Below, in pieces: positions 16,003-25,273 of a DNA stretch of 64,000 bases. The translations under genes and the position numbers were made by a program. The stretch spans positions 1-64,000 of the forward strand of contig JOAZ01000008.1 in assembly GCA_000720535.1 (NCBI GenBank), in the 5' to 3' direction. The DNA is from Streptomyces halstedii. Its GTDB lineage: Bacteria > Actinomycetota > Actinomycetes > Streptomycetales > Streptomycetaceae. The notes under the pieces were generated by a model. The model saw nothing but the letters and a program-made list of their open reading frames with translations, did no database searches and was not told the DNA's origin. How positions within the stretch are numbered: the stretch's first letter is position 1; every line of letters starts with the position of its first letter.

Positions 16003-17997
16003 TCAGGAGGGTTCCGGGACCGGCGGGGCGCTGGGGTGCGGGACGCCGGCGCGGGGCCCGGCCGCGTACTGGGCGGCCTGGGTCTCGAACATCGCGGCGT
16101 ACCGCCCCCGCGCGGCCATCAGGGTGTCGTGGCTGCCGTGCTCCGCGAGCCGGCCGCCCGCGAGGACGTAGATGGTGTCGGCGTGGCGGACCCCGGACAT
16201 ACGGTGGGTGACCAGGACCACCGCCCGGTGCGGCCCGGCGAGCCGGCGGATGGCGTCGAACGCGGCGATCTCGGCCTCCGGGTCGAGGGCCGAGGTCGGC
16301 TCGTCGACGATCAGCACACTGTCCGCGGCGCAGGTCTCGGTACGCCAGTGGGTACGGGCCAGGCCGATCTTCTGCCATTCGCCGCCGGAGAGTTCACTGG
16401 CTCCCCGGAACATGCGTGCCAGCAGGCTCCGCAGCCCGTGCGGCAGTTTCGCCACGACCGGGGCGGCCCCGGCGTACTCGACCGAGGGCCGGAGCTCCGT
16501 TGGCCCCGCCTCCCGCGCCGGGCGGCCGATGCGGATGTTGAGGGCGGCGGTCACCGGCCAGCGCTGGAAGTCCTGGGTCAGCAGGGACACCCGGTCGAAG
16601 ACCTGCGAGCGGTCGAGACCGGCCAGATCGGCACCGCCCCACCGCACGGTGCCGCTCTGCGGGAGCAGCAGACCGGCGAGGACCTTCATCAGGGTGCTCT
16701 TGCCCGAACCGTTCTCCCCCACCACGGCGGTCACCGACCCCATGGGCAGCTCGACCGACACCCCGTCCAGGGCGGCCTCGTCCCGGTCCGGGTAGCGATA
16801 GGTGACCTGGTCGAGGACCACCCGGTCCACCCGTTCCGGCAGGGGGCGGCCGCCCGCCGGGATCGCCCGTCGCGCGGCCTCCGCCAGGAACCGGTCGTGG
16901 TCCTGCACGTAGAGGCTCTCCTCGTGCAGCTGGTTGACGTTCATGACCAGGGCGCCGAGACTCGCCGAACCCGCCCGCACGGCGATCACCGCCGTACCGG
17001 CCACGGCCAGGCCCATGTGCCCGGACAGGATCAGCCAGAGCATCACCCCGTACGTCCCGGCCATCGCCAGCCCGGACAGCGCGGCGGCCACCAGTTCCGT
17101 GAGCGCCTTGCCGTCGGCGAGCCGCTTCTGCTCGCCCTCCGCGCTCTCGGCCATGGCGCGGTACTTCGCCAGCAGGAACGCGCCCACGCCGTGGATCCGC
17201 ACCTCCTGGGCCGCGTCGCGCTCGGTCAGCAGATGGCCGATCAGACGGCTGGCCCGTACGTGTTCGATCCAGTTCATCACCGACACGTACCGCTCCTGCG
17301 CCACCCGCATCGCGCCCCAGCCGCGCGGGGCCGCGATCAGCAGCAGCATCGGGAGCAGCGCCGGGTGCAGGACGGTCAGGATGCTCGCGGTGGCGAGCAG
17401 GGAGATCGTGCCGTTCAGCGCGGCCACGCAGGCACCGATCATGCGCCGGGCGGAGGCCGCGCCGTACTGGGCCACATCGATCAGACGGCGGAACTCCGGA
17501 TCCTCGATCGCCTCCAGTTCGACGGCGGTGGCGGCCTCCAGGTACTCGGTCGTCGCGATCCGCTCGACCAGGGGCTCCAGGCGTCCGGCGCGGGACGTGG
17601 ACAGACCGGCGAGCCCGGCGTTCACCACCGCGACCAGGGCGCCCGCGACCAGCGCGGGCAGCGCGTCGTGCAGCCGGTCCGCGGCCGCGCCGGTTCCTAG
17701 CAGGGCGTGCATCACGGCGTTGACGGCCAGCAGACCGACGGCCGCCGCGATCCCCTGGCCGACCTCACCGGCCGCCACGGCCAGCAGGGCCGGGCGGTCG
17801 GCCGTCCACGCCCGGCGCAGCGTCCCGCCGACCAGCCGGGGCATGGACCGGATCGCCGAGAGCATCGTCAGGTCCAGCGGGGCACGCTCGTGTTCGGCCC
17901 AGCCCATGTCGTAGCGCAACGGCCCGCCGAACAGCTCCCGCTCGGCGGCGGAGACCACCGGTTCGACCATCCGGACCCGTCGTAAGTATCTCTTCAC
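16003..17997 (-). CDS. ABC transporter, fused membrane and ATPase domains, with TTA codon
   Basis: The protein has 664 residues: an N-terminal transmembrane domain (about 60-370) fused to an ATPase domain (about 400-640). The ATPase has Walker A VVGENGSGKST, Q-loop SLLTQDFQRWP, signature ELSGGEWQK, Walker B VLIVDEPTSALDPE and the H-loop VTHRMSG. This is the half-transporter exporter layout used for peptides, lipids or drugs, acting as a homodimer. The GTG start is supported by GAGGAGG seven bases upstream. Codon 5 is TTA (17983-17985), the leucine codon that needs the bldA tRNA in Streptomyces. The gene stands alone, with no peptide precursor nearby. Confidence 0.88.
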   Translation of the reverse strand: MKRYLRRVRMVEPVVSAAERELFGGPLRYDMGWAEHERAPLDLTMLSAIRSMPRLVGGTLRRAWTADRPALLAVAAGEVGQGIAAAVGLLAVNAVMHALLGTGAAADRLHDALPALVAGALVAVVNAGLAGLSTSRAGRLEPLVERIATTEYLEAATAVELEAIEDPEFRRLIDVAQYGAASARRMIGACVAALNGTISLLATASILTVLHPALLPMLLLIAAPRGWGAMRVAQERYVSVMNWIEHVRASRLIGHLLTERDAAQEVRIHGVGAFLLAKYRAMAESAEGEQKRLADGKALTELVAAALSGLAMAGTYGVMLWLILSGHMGLAVAGTAVIAVRAGSASLGALVMNVNQLHEESLYVQDHDRFLAEAARRAIPAGGRPLPERVDRVVLDQVTYRYPDRDEAALDGVSVELPMGSVTAVVGENGSGKSTLMKVLAGLLLPQSGTVRWGGADLAGLDRSQVFDRVSLLTQDFQRWPVTAALNIRIGRPAREAGPTELRPSVEYAGAAPVVAKLPHGLRSLLARMFRGASELSGGEWQKIGLARTHWRTETCAADSVLIVDEPTSALDPEAEIAAFDAIRRLAGPHRAVVLVTHRMSGVRHADTIYVLAGGRLAEHGSHDTLMAARGRYAAMFETQAAQYAAGPRAGVPHPSAPPVPEPS

Positions 17998-18332
17998 TCA
18001 CTTGCCTCCTCGCGCGGTCCGCCTCACGGTGTGCCCGCCCGCCCGGTCGCCGGTCATGTCAATCCCGTTACGCGGAAGGGCACTTGGCACGTCACGAAGA
18101 CCAACGACGGGCCGGGTCCTTCGAACGCGGGGTGTTTCGGACGGAGCGGAATCCGTGGGGCCGCGCGAGGAGCGGCGTATGCGGGATGCACCGACCCTTG
18201 CGGGGTACGGGGGCGGGTCGCGGCGGCGATGGCCGAAACGCGGAGGATGTCCCGATGACACCCCACGGCGAGCCGTGGCCACGGGTGCGGCTCCGGTGCC
18301 CGGGGCACCGCCGGCTCCCATGATCCGAGGAC
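17998..18332. other. Intergenic region without convincing genes
   Basis: These 335 bases lie between the ABC exporter start and the terminator of the TetR operon. They should contain the exporter promoter. Open frames occur on both strands, but none has a ribosome site or recognisable protein. Confidence 0.4.
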
Positions 18333-18371
18333 GCCCGTGGGGCCGCGGTGTCAGGTCCGCGCCCCACGGGC
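18333..18371 (-). terminator. Hairpin downstream of the acetyltransferase-TetR operon
   Basis: GCCCGTGGGGC (18333-18343) and GCCCCACGGGC (18361-18371) are perfect 11-base arms with a 17-base loop. It begins 17 bases after the TetR stop. Confidence 0.65.
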
Positions 18372-18387
18372 TGCTGGAGGGCCGCGC

Positions 18388-18936
18388 TCAGGCGGTGGTG
18401 GTGATGCGGGTGACCGCTTGCCGGGTCAGAGCGCGGTGGTGCGGTGCGCCGTTGTCCAGGGCCCGGTGCAGTGTGAGTCCCTCGATGAGCGCGTCGAGCT
18501 GGCGGGCGGTGCCGGGGTCGAAGTGCCGTTCCAGCAGGTGCCTGCTGCGGCGCATCCACGCCTGGGTGAGCTCCTGGTACTCGGGCCGCCGGGCGGCGAG
18601 GGTGTACAGCTCCTGGGTGAGGACGAGGTCCCGCCGGGGCCCCTCGGAGAGCGTGTGCACCAGGTCGGTGACGGCCTCGCGCGCCTGCTCGGGGCTCTCG
18701 GCCCCGAGCAGGTGTTCCTCGAACACGGCCACGATGTGGTCCGCGAACCGCGTGAAGGCCTCACGGAGCAGTGCGTCGATGCCGGTGAAGTGGTACGTCA
18801 TCGAGCCGAGCGGGACGGCCGCCCGCGCGGCGATCTTGCGGTGGGAGACTCCCGCGACGCCCTCCTCGACGATGTGGTCGAGGGTGGCGGCGAGGATGCG
18901 CTCGCGCCGCTGCGGATCGGTGCGTCCGGTGGCCAT
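18388..18936 (-). CDS. TetR/AcrR-family regulator
   Basis: The protein has 182 residues. The N-terminal helix-turn-helix reads RRERILAATLDHIVEEGVAG, then VSHRKIAARAAVPLGSMTYHF, followed by an all-helical ligand domain. TetR proteins are ligand-released repressors. It is the second gene of an operon, 12 bases after the sugar O-acetyltransferase stop, and both lie downstream of a 20-bp palindrome at 19547-19566. Autorepression of the operon is the simplest model. The inducer is unknown. Confidence 0.9.
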   Translation of the reverse strand: MATGRTDPQRRERILAATLDHIVEEGVAGVSHRKIAARAAVPLGSMTYHFTGIDALLREAFTRFADHIVAVFEEHLLGAESPEQAREAVTDLVHTLSEGPRRDLVLTQELYTLAARRPEYQELTQAWMRRSRHLLERHFDPGTARQLDALIEGLTLHRALDNGAPHHRALTRQAVTRITTTA

Positions 18937-18948
18937 CGCCGGTCCGTC

Positions 18949-19527
18949 TCAGAGCGTGCGGATCGGCCGGGCGGGGTTGCCGACGGCGACGACGTTCGCT
19001 GGCACGTCCCTGGTGACCACCGAACCGGCGCCGATCACACTGTTGTCGCCGATGGTCACGCCCGGGCAGACGATGACCCCGCCGCCGAGCCAGACGTTGT
19101 CCCCGAGGGTGATGGGGCGGGCCGCCTCCAGCTTGTCGCGCCGGGGCTGCGGCTCCAAGGGATGGGTGGGCGTGAGGAGTTGGACGTTCGGCCCGATCTG
19201 GCAGTCCTCGCCGACGGTGATCGCCGCGACGTCCAGCGCCGTGAGGTTGAAGTTGACGAAGGTGCGCGCGCCGATCGTGATGTTGTCGCCGAGGTCGACC
19301 TGGAGCGGCGGCCGCACCTCGGCGCCCTCGCCGAGGGACCCCAGCAACTCCGCGAGGACCGGCCTGGCGGCGACGGGGTCCTCAAGGTAGGCGGCCTGGT
19401 AGCGGGCCGCGAGGCGCACCGCCTGGTGATGGCGGTCGGCGATCTCCGGGTCCGCGATGTAGAGATCGCCGGCCAGCATCCGTTCGAGGTTGGAGCGCGG
19501 GTCCTGCGCGAAGTGTTCCGTCGTCAT
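18949..19527 (-). CDS. Sugar/maltose O-acetyltransferase (left-handed beta-helix)
   Basis: The protein has 192 residues from the ATG at 19527; an in-frame GTG at 19536 would add three. It has the Maa/LacA/NodL pattern: an N-terminal helical part (NLERMLAGDLYIADPEI), then hexapeptide repeats such as NITIGARTFVNFNLTALDVA and DCQIGPNVQLLTPTHPLEP with the catalytic-type histidine. GGGVIVCPGVTIGDNSVIGAGSVVTRDVP completes the helix. The enzyme moves acetyl from acetyl-CoA to a sugar hydroxyl, usually as detoxification. It is co-transcribed with a TetR regulator. Confidence 0.9.
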   Translation of the reverse strand: MTTEHFAQDPRSNLERMLAGDLYIADPEIADRHHQAVRLAARYQAAYLEDPVAARPVLAELLGSLGEGAEVRPPLQVDLGDNITIGARTFVNFNLTALDVAAITVGEDCQIGPNVQLLTPTHPLEPQPRRDKLEAARPITLGDNVWLGGGVIVCPGVTIGDNSVIGAGSVVTRDVPANVVAVGNPARPIRTL

Positions 19528-19546
19528 GCCGGCCACCCTACCGCGA

Positions 19547-19566
19547 GAGCGTACGAACGTACGCTC
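19547..19566. promoter_or_regulatory. 20-bp palindromic operator of the acetyltransferase-TetR operon
   Basis: GAGCGTACG (19547-19555) and CGTACGCTC (19558-19566) are perfect 9-base arms separated by AA. The site sits 20 bases before the first start codon of the operon. Size, symmetry and position are those of a TetR-dimer operator. Confidence 0.75.
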
Positions 19567-19622
19567 GATGGTCCCCGGCTGACGCCGGAGCCGCCGGACG
19601 CCGCGCGGGGGAGGACGTCACG

Positions 19623-22600
19623 TCACCCGGAGGCGAGCGCCGCCAGGCGTTCCGAGAGGACCGCGGCGAGCACCTTGGGCTGGTGCGTGACGAAGTAGTG
19701 CCCGCCCCCGGGTATCTCCGCCAGCTCGACGCTCTCCGCGAAGCGCTGCCAGGCGACGTAGTCCCGTTCGTACCCCTCGGTGGCGCTGTCCGCGTCACCG
19801 AGTACGGCGACGAGCGGGGTGGTCAGGCGCTTGTGGCTTCCCTTCTTCCCCTCGACGTGGAAGAGGAGGCCCTGCTCCATGTCGTGCCGGATCACCTCCA
19901 GGACGGACTGGAGGTGGGACGCGTCCAGCGCTCCCTCGAAGCCCCCGAGGGAGCGTATGTAGGCGTGCAGGGACTCGGTGCTCCATCCGGTGGCGCGTGC
20001 GAGCTGTTCCTCGGGGGCGGCCTCGGGCAGCGCGGCACCGATGTACAGGACCCCTGGCGTCAGGCCCGCCCGCTCCAGCCGTTGGGCGACCGCCACCGCG
20101 AGAGCGGATCCGGCGCAGTGGCCGTACAGCCCGAACGGCCCGGTGACAGAACGGCTGATCTCGTCGGCGATCGCGTCGGCACTGTCCTCCAGGCTCAGCA
20201 GGGTTTCCCCGGGCTGGGTCGGGTCGTGTCCGGGCAGGGCGGCCGCCCAGACCTCCGCCACGGGGGCCAGTTCGGCGGCGAGCCCCTGGTAGACGGCGGC
20301 GGTGCCTCCCCCGTGGGGTATGCAGACCAGGGTGGCGCCGGCGCCCTCCTCGCGGGTCAGCCGCCGCAGGACGGGCTGCCGCCCCTCCGTCCGCCCCAGC
20401 TCCTGGACGCGGAGGGCGAGCTTTCCCGGTGTCGGGTTCTGGAACACGTCCAGGACGGACACCCCGTGACCCAGTCCGCGCGCGAGGCGTACGGCCTTGA
20501 AGGAGTCCCCGCCCACGTCGAAGAAGTCCGTCTCGGTGGAGATGCCGGTCACCCCCAGCGCGTCGGTGAACGCGTCCACGACGTCCTGTTCGAGAGGGGT
20601 CGCCGCGGCCGCGCCGTCCGACGCGGCGGCGTACACCGGCTCGGGCAGAGCGCGGTGGTCGAGCTTCCCGTTGGCGGTGAGGGGGATCCGGTCGACCGCC
20701 ATGACCGCCGCCGGGACCATGTGGGCCGGCAGACGCCGTGCGAGGCGCGCGCGGAGGCCGGCGGGGTCCGTGGCGGCCGGATCCTCCAGCACCGCGTAGG
20801 CGATCAGCGAACGGTCGCCCACACGGTCCCCTCGGACCACCACACGACCGGCGGCCACCCCCGGGCAGGCGCGCAACGCCGCCTCCACCTCGCCCAGTTC
20901 GATCCGGTAGCCACGGATCTTCACCTGGTCGTCGGCGCGTCCCGCGTACCGGAGCCGCCCGTCCGGCTGCCTGCGGCCGAGGTCCCCGGACCTGTACATC
21001 CGGGATCCGGGCGGTCCGAAGGGGTCGGCGACGAACCGGGAGGAGGTGAGGCCCGCCCGGCCCGTGTACCCGCGGGCCAGTTGCTCACCGGCCACATAGA
21101 TCTCCGCCGTGACACCGGGCGGAACCGGCCGCAGGTCCTCGTCCAGCAGATACAGGGCCAGCCCCGGCAGGCTCCGGCCGATCAGCTGCGGTGCCCGGGA
21201 CGCGATGACGGAACGGTCCAGCGCCACATGGCTCGCGTGGACCGTGGTCTCCGTGATCCCGTACATGTTCACCAGGACGGGAGCGTCGTCGGCGTGCCTC
21301 CCGTACCACTCGTCCAGCCGGTCGAGATCGAGCGCCTCGCCGCCGAAGACCACGTAGCGCAGGGCGAGTCGGCGCCCGGTCGGGACGTCTTCCGCGTCCG
21401 AGCGCAGCAGTTGGTAGAACGCCGAGGGGGTCTGACTGAGGACGGTGACGCCCTCCGCCGCCAGGAGCCGCAGGAGTTCGTCCGGCGAACGCCTCGTGGC
21501 GGCGGGGACCATGAGGAGGCGGCCCCCGTGCAGGAGAGGCCCCCACAGCTCCCACACCGAGAAGTCGAACGAGTACGAGTGGGCCATCGACCACACGTCG
21601 TCCGCCCGGAAACCGAAGAGCTCCCGGCAGGCCGCGAAGAGGGACAGGACGTTCCCGTGCGGGACGGCCACACCCTTGGGCCGCCCCGTGGACCCCGACG
21701 TGTAGATCACATAGGCGGCGTTGTCCCGGAGCAACGGACGCACCCGCTCGGCGGGCCGTATGTCGTCCGGCGAGTACGCGGCCGAGGACTCCGCGGTGGA
21801 CCCGGCGTCGACGAGGACCGAGCGGATTCCCGTCGGGGGGAGCCGGGTCGCCACCGCCGCCCCGGTGAGCACCAGCAGGGGCTCCGCGTCCCGGAGCAGG
21901 AAACCGATCCGGTCCTCGGGGTAGTCGGGATCGACGGGCAGGTAGGCGGCACCCGACTTGAGGACCGCCAGGAGAGCCACCACGAGGGTGATCTCCTGGG
22001 GCAGCGCGACCGCGACCAGCCGCTCGGGCCCCGCGCCCTCGGCGATGAGCAGCCGCGCCAGCCGGTTCGCCCGCGCGTTCAGCTCTCCGTAGGACAGGCT
22101 CGACGTTCCGCACGTCACGGCCGTGGAATCCGGGCTCCGGGCGGCCCGCTCCTCGAACGCCTCTACGAGCGTGCGTGGCGTCCCGTCCTCCGCCACCGGC
22201 CGGCGCGGACGGATCCCCAGGAATTCATGGCGCTCCGCGGCACTGAGTAACCCGATTCGGCCGAGGGGTTGCTCGGGCCTCTTCAACGCCTGGCGCAGGA
22301 ACGCGTCGAACCTCTCCCGGTGCCCCTTCAGATCCTCTGCGCCGTAGAGGGCCGCGTTCGCGTCGAGGGTGAAGGTGAGGCTTTCCGGCCTCTCGTAGAC
22401 ACCCAGCATCATGTCTTCGATCGGACCGGGCGTGAGATTGTGATGCTCGGCCGGGCACCCGTCGAAGGTCACTCCGGAGGCGAACGAAAGGGTGTTGGCG
22501 AGGGGACCGAAGACGCGCGCGTTTCCGTTCTTCTCCCGCATCTCGCGACGTAATTCCTCGAAGCGGTACCGCCGGTGGGGGCGGTTCTCCCTGACCTTCT

Positions 22601-23546
22601 CGCCGGCCTGCTCCGACAACGCGCCGAAACTCGTGGAACGGGACGTACGCAGACGGAGCGGCAGCACGTTGGAGACCATGCCGGGTGTGGTCGCGGCGGC
22701 GGGTGTGTGACGGTTGGAGACCGGCAGCCCGAGCACGGTGTCCGCCGAGCCGGTGAGCCGGCCGACGTACGCGCCGAACGCGGCGATCACCGCGCGCGAC
22801 CAGTGCACGCCCTGGCGCCGGGCGAACGTGCGGAGCCCCTGTGCCAGTTCCGCGTCGGCGCGCCAGGACTCCCTGACGGGAAGACCGGCCGGAAGCGCCG
22901 ACTCGTCGGTGAGGCTGGAGACGTGGTCGATGCCGTCGAACTGCCCCAGCCAGTACCGGCGGTCCTCGGCGTACCGCGCCGACGCGCGGTAGTCCCGCTC
23001 CTCCTCGACGAGGGGGAGCAGCCCGCCGAACGGGGTGGCGGGTACCGGCCGACCGGTGGCCAGAGCGGTGTAGACGTCGGCCGCGCGGCGGACGAGGAGC
23101 TGTGAGCTGACTCCGTCGGCCACCAGGTGGTGGATCTGCCAGAACCACAGGTGACGTTCCGGGGAGAGGCGGAGGACGGTATGGCGCTGGATGTCCCCCA
23201 GGGCCGGGTCCAGCGGGGCGGTGCTTCTCTTTCGCATCCAGCGGTGTGCCGCCGTCCAGGGTTCGGGCTCGCCGTCGAGGGCGACCACGGGCACGTCCAG
23301 GGCGGTACGGGTGTCCACGCGCTGCCACGGTCCGTCCGCGTCCTCACCGCAGGACACGGACAGCGCCTCCGCCTCCCGCACCGTGCGGCGAATCGCCTCT
23401 CCCAGTAACTCGGGGACGATCGGGCCGGTGATGTCCAGGAATTCCGTGAAGGAGTGGGCGACCTTGGAATGATCCAGCTGCTGGCCGTACCAGATTCCGG
23501 CCTGTCCTTCGGTCAGGGGAATCCTGGATGTGAACCGGTGCGCCAT
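19623..23546 (-). CDS. Single-module NRPS (C-A-PCP-TE), Thr-type code, cysteine-type thioesterase
   Basis: The protein has 1307 residues (ATG at 23546; further upstream in-frame starts lie in AT-rich promoter DNA). Domains: condensation about 8-440 (starter-like opening [15 protein letters not shown], active site HHLVADG at 139); adenylation about 465-955 ([25 protein letters not shown]); carrier with GGDS at Ser1015; thioesterase about 1065-1300. My alignment to GrsA gives the pocket code DFWSVGMVHK, 8/10 identical to the threonine code DFWNIGMVHK. The thioesterase elbow is GHCAGS, so the nucleophile is Cys1144, with a late histidine in GGGHYF. The layout matches EntF/DhbF-type siderophore modules, but no catechol or export genes are near. 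A TTA codon (codon 332) lies at 22551-22553. Confidence 0.9.
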   Translation of the reverse strand: MAHRFTSRIPLTEGQAGIWYGQQLDHSKVAHSFTEFLDITGPIVPELLGEAIRRTVREAEALSVSCGEDADGPWQRVDTRTALDVPVVALDGEPEPWTAAHRWMRKRSTAPLDPALGDIQRHTVLRLSPERHLWFWQIHHLVADGVSSQLLVRRAADVYTALATGRPVPATPFGGLLPLVEEERDYRASARYAEDRRYWLGQFDGIDHVSSLTDESALPAGLPVRESWRADAELAQGLRTFARRQGVHWSRAVIAAFGAYVGRLTGSADTVLGLPVSNRHTPAAATTPGMVSNVLPLRLRTSRSTSFGALSEQAGEKVRENRPHRRYRFEELRREMREKNGNARVFGPLANTLSFASGVTFDGCPAEHHNLTPGPIEDMMLGVYERPESLTFTLDANAALYGAEDLKGHRERFDAFLRQALKRPEQPLGRIGLLSAAERHEFLGIRPRRPVAEDGTPRTLVEAFEERAARSPDSTAVTCGTSSLSYGELNARANRLARLLIAEGAGPERLVAVALPQEITLVVALLAVLKSGAAYLPVDPDYPEDRIGFLLRDAEPLLVLTGAAVATRLPPTGIRSVLVDAGSTAESSAAYSPDDIRPAERVRPLLRDNAAYVIYTSGSTGRPKGVAVPHGNVLSLFAACRELFGFRADDVWSMAHSYSFDFSVWELWGPLLHGGRLLMVPAATRRSPDELLRLLAAEGVTVLSQTPSAFYQLLRSDAEDVPTGRRLALRYVVFGGEALDLDRLDEWYGRHADDAPVLVNMYGITETTVHASHVALDRSVIASRAPQLIGRSLPGLALYLLDEDLRPVPPGVTAEIYVAGEQLARGYTGRAGLTSSRFVADPFGPPGSRMYRSGDLGRRQPDGRLRYAGRADDQVKIRGYRIELGEVEAALRACPGVAAGRVVVRGDRVGDRSLIAYAVLEDPAATDPAGLRARLARRLPAHMVPAAVMAVDRIPLTANGKLDHRALPEPVYAAASDGAAAATPLEQDVVDAFTDALGVTGISTETDFFDVGGDSFKAVRLARGLGHGVSVLDVFQNPTPGKLALRVQELGRTEGRQPVLRRLTREEGAGATLVCIPHGGGTAAVYQGLAAELAPVAEVWAAALPGHDPTQPGETLLSLEDSADAIADEISRSVTGPFGLYGHCAGSALAVAVAQRLERAGLTPGVLYIGAALPEAAPEEQLARATGWSTESLHAYIRSLGGFEGALDASHLQSVLEVIRHDMEQGLLFHVEGKKGSHKRLTTPLVAVLGDADSATEGYERDYVAWQRFAESVELAEIPGGGHYFVTHQPKVLAAVLSERLAALASG

Positions 23547-23974
23547 GATGAGAAACTCCAGATTTCGCGGACGGGCCGACTGCGGAAGGCTTCGGCGAGC
23601 CGGTCGGTGCGGCGGTCTTCGTCCGACGGGATCGGTCGGCACAGACAGCAGGAGATTATCAACGGAATCTTGCGCGCTACAACGTTCGATGTGCCCCTGT
23701 GTATGTGAAGAACGCATGCGAAATAAAGGGCTGATAAGGACCGAGGGCGGTGCGGAATTCGATTGTGTCGCCCGCATCGCGGGGGTGCAGGGGGATGGCC
23801 GCCGTCGAGGCAGCGAATATGCGCCATTCCGGTTGTAAAAGACCGCCATGGAAGCGAAGCCGGTGGTCCGCCGTGGCGTCAGGCCCGGAGGCGGGCGACC
23901 GGGCAGCCTGTGTTCCGGGCGGCCCCGGTGGCAAGCCCGCCGCCGAGGGGGAGTTCCGGCCCCGAAGCTGGTCG
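23547..23974. promoter_or_regulatory. AT-richer promoter region of the single-module NRPS
   Basis: This gap is about 430 bases, with a relatively AT-rich stretch at 23640-23860. It lies between two leftward genes and should hold the NRPS promoter. I looked for a 19-bp iron box of the DmdR/IdeR type and did not see one. No ORF here has a ribosome site. Confidence 0.4.
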
Positions 23975-24352
23975 TCAGTCCCGTACGAGACAGAACGGAT
24001 GTCCCGCCGGATCAGCGAAGACGCGCCAACTCCGCTTCCCGTCACCCGCGTCGAGCACGGTCGCCCCCTGCCTGAGGACGTCCTCCTGGGCGCGCTCCAG
24101 GTCCGCGACCCCCAGGTCCAGGTGGAACTGCTGGGGGCGGGCCGGGTCCGGCCACCGGGGCGGTCGATGGTCATCCACGCGCTGGAAGGCCAGCACGAGT
24201 CCACCCTCGACATGGAGCGTCGTCCAGTCCTCGTCCAGCGACCACCGTGGATCCGGCCGGTTGACCACGCCGCCGAGGAGCGACCGGTAGAACCGGGACA
24301 GCTCCACGGGGTCGGAACAGTCCAGCACCACACACTGCAGCTTGGCGATCAT
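23975..24352 (-). CDS. VOC-superfamily protein (glyoxalase/bleomycin-resistance fold)
   Basis: The protein has 125 residues. It contains the paired beta-alpha-beta-beta-beta units of VOC proteins: [22 protein letters not shown], then [20 protein letters not shown] and [15 protein letters not shown] at the end. Metal-ligand positions (C/H near residue 7 and H76, the terminal E/D) are only partly canonical. A binding or resistance role is as likely as catalysis. It is a monocistronic gene. Substrate unknown. Confidence 0.85.
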   Translation of the reverse strand: MIAKLQCVVLDCSDPVELSRFYRSLLGGVVNRPDPRWSLDEDWTTLHVEGGLVLAFQRVDDHRPPRWPDPARPQQFHLDLGVADLERAQEDVLRQGATVLDAGDGKRSWRVFADPAGHPFCLVRD

Positions 24353-24484
24353 GCCTCTCCTGGGGGGACGCGGACGGGCCCGCCGCCGGGCCCCGTCACG
24401 ACCGGGCGGCGCGGTGCCGGATCGCGTCGCACAGTACCGGCCGGGGGTGGGGCCGCCCAGCGGATTACGGTGGGTGGGCGGTCC

Positions 24485-25192
24485 TCAGACCGTGACCAGG
24501 GGCTCGGCCGGGCCGAGGTGGTCCACGGCGGTCTGTTCGCAGTGGGGGGCGAGCAGACCCCGCAGCTCCTCCGCCGCGGCCTTGAGGAGGTGGCCGTCAC
24601 GGGGGGCGTGGAGCGTTTCGAGGACGAAGACCACATGCCCGGAGTCCTCGGTGACACGGGTGCGGTGGGCGTCGCGGTGGTTCCAGTGGCGGGTCAGGAC
24701 GCCCGTCGTGTCCGCGTAGACGATCTCGCCGGGCCTGGGGTTCTCGACCGTGCCGGGCTCCCCGAGCGGGGTGAAGGTCTCGGTGCCGTCCGCGCGGCGG
24801 ATCGCGACGCCGCCCGTGACGTGGTCCAGGTCGAAGGCACCGGCGGGCAGGCCGTACCGCACGGAGACGGCGTTGTACGCGTCGACGGCCGGGTTGACGC
24901 GCGGCAGTGTCCCCTTCTTCGCGAAACGGCGGCCGAGCGCGTCGACGCTGGGGCGGACGCGGCGGGGATTGGTCCCGAAGGAGCGGTAGGCGGTGTGCCA
25001 CGCCTCGATGAGGGGGTCGGTCTCGTCGGCGGGCTGCCAGGTCCCGTCCGCGAGCCGCCGCTCCAGGTCTTCCAGGGCGGCGACGGTCCGGGGCCAGGGT
25101 TCACGGCAGCGCAGGCCGTCGGCGGTGACCAGGGCGACGAGGGTGTCGGGGAAGGCGTCCGCGACGGCGGGGGTGAGGCGGAAGTCGGTCAT
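24485..25192 (-). CDS. B3/B4 domain protein (tRNA-synthetase editing-like)
   Basis: The protein has 235 residues and resembles the B3/B4 domain of phenylalanyl-tRNA synthetase beta chains. It contains TAYRSFGTNPRRVRPSVDALGRR, LPRVNPAVDAYNAVSVRYGLP and DHVTGGVAIRRADG. In the synthetase this fold edits mis-charged tRNA; free-standing proteins of this type are widespread but poorly understood. It lies 81 bases after the EamA gene in the same direction and probably shares its transcript, with the XRE-cupin regulator divergent. I know this trio as a common actinobacterial arrangement. A role in amino-acid-like metabolite handling is inferred. Confidence 0.8.
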   Translation of the reverse strand: MTDFRLTPAVADAFPDTLVALVTADGLRCREPWPRTVAALEDLERRLADGTWQPADETDPLIEAWHTAYRSFGTNPRRVRPSVDALGRRFAKKGTLPRVNPAVDAYNAVSVRYGLPAGAFDLDHVTGGVAIRRADGTETFTPLGEPGTVENPRPGEIVYADTTGVLTRHWNHRDAHRTRVTEDSGHVVFVLETLHAPRDGHLLKAAAEELRGLLAPHCEQTAVDHLGPAEPLVTV

Positions 25193-25273
25193 GGGCGAAG
25201 GCTCCGTTTCGTGGATGTGTACCGGGAGAGGGGTGGGTTCGGGGGAGAGGCGTGGGTCCGGGGGCGGGCTCGG

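Noticed and set aside
23547-23849. 101-residue N-terminal extension of the single-module NRPS
   Set aside because: The DNA is AT-rich and promoter-like, the peptide has no known domain, and the ATG at 23546 directly precedes the C domain.
23640-23860. Iron box (DmdR/IdeR type) upstream of the EntF-like NRPS
   Set aside because: I looked for the 19-bp TTAGGTTAGGCTAACCTAA-like palindrome and found nothing close, so iron control is not supported.
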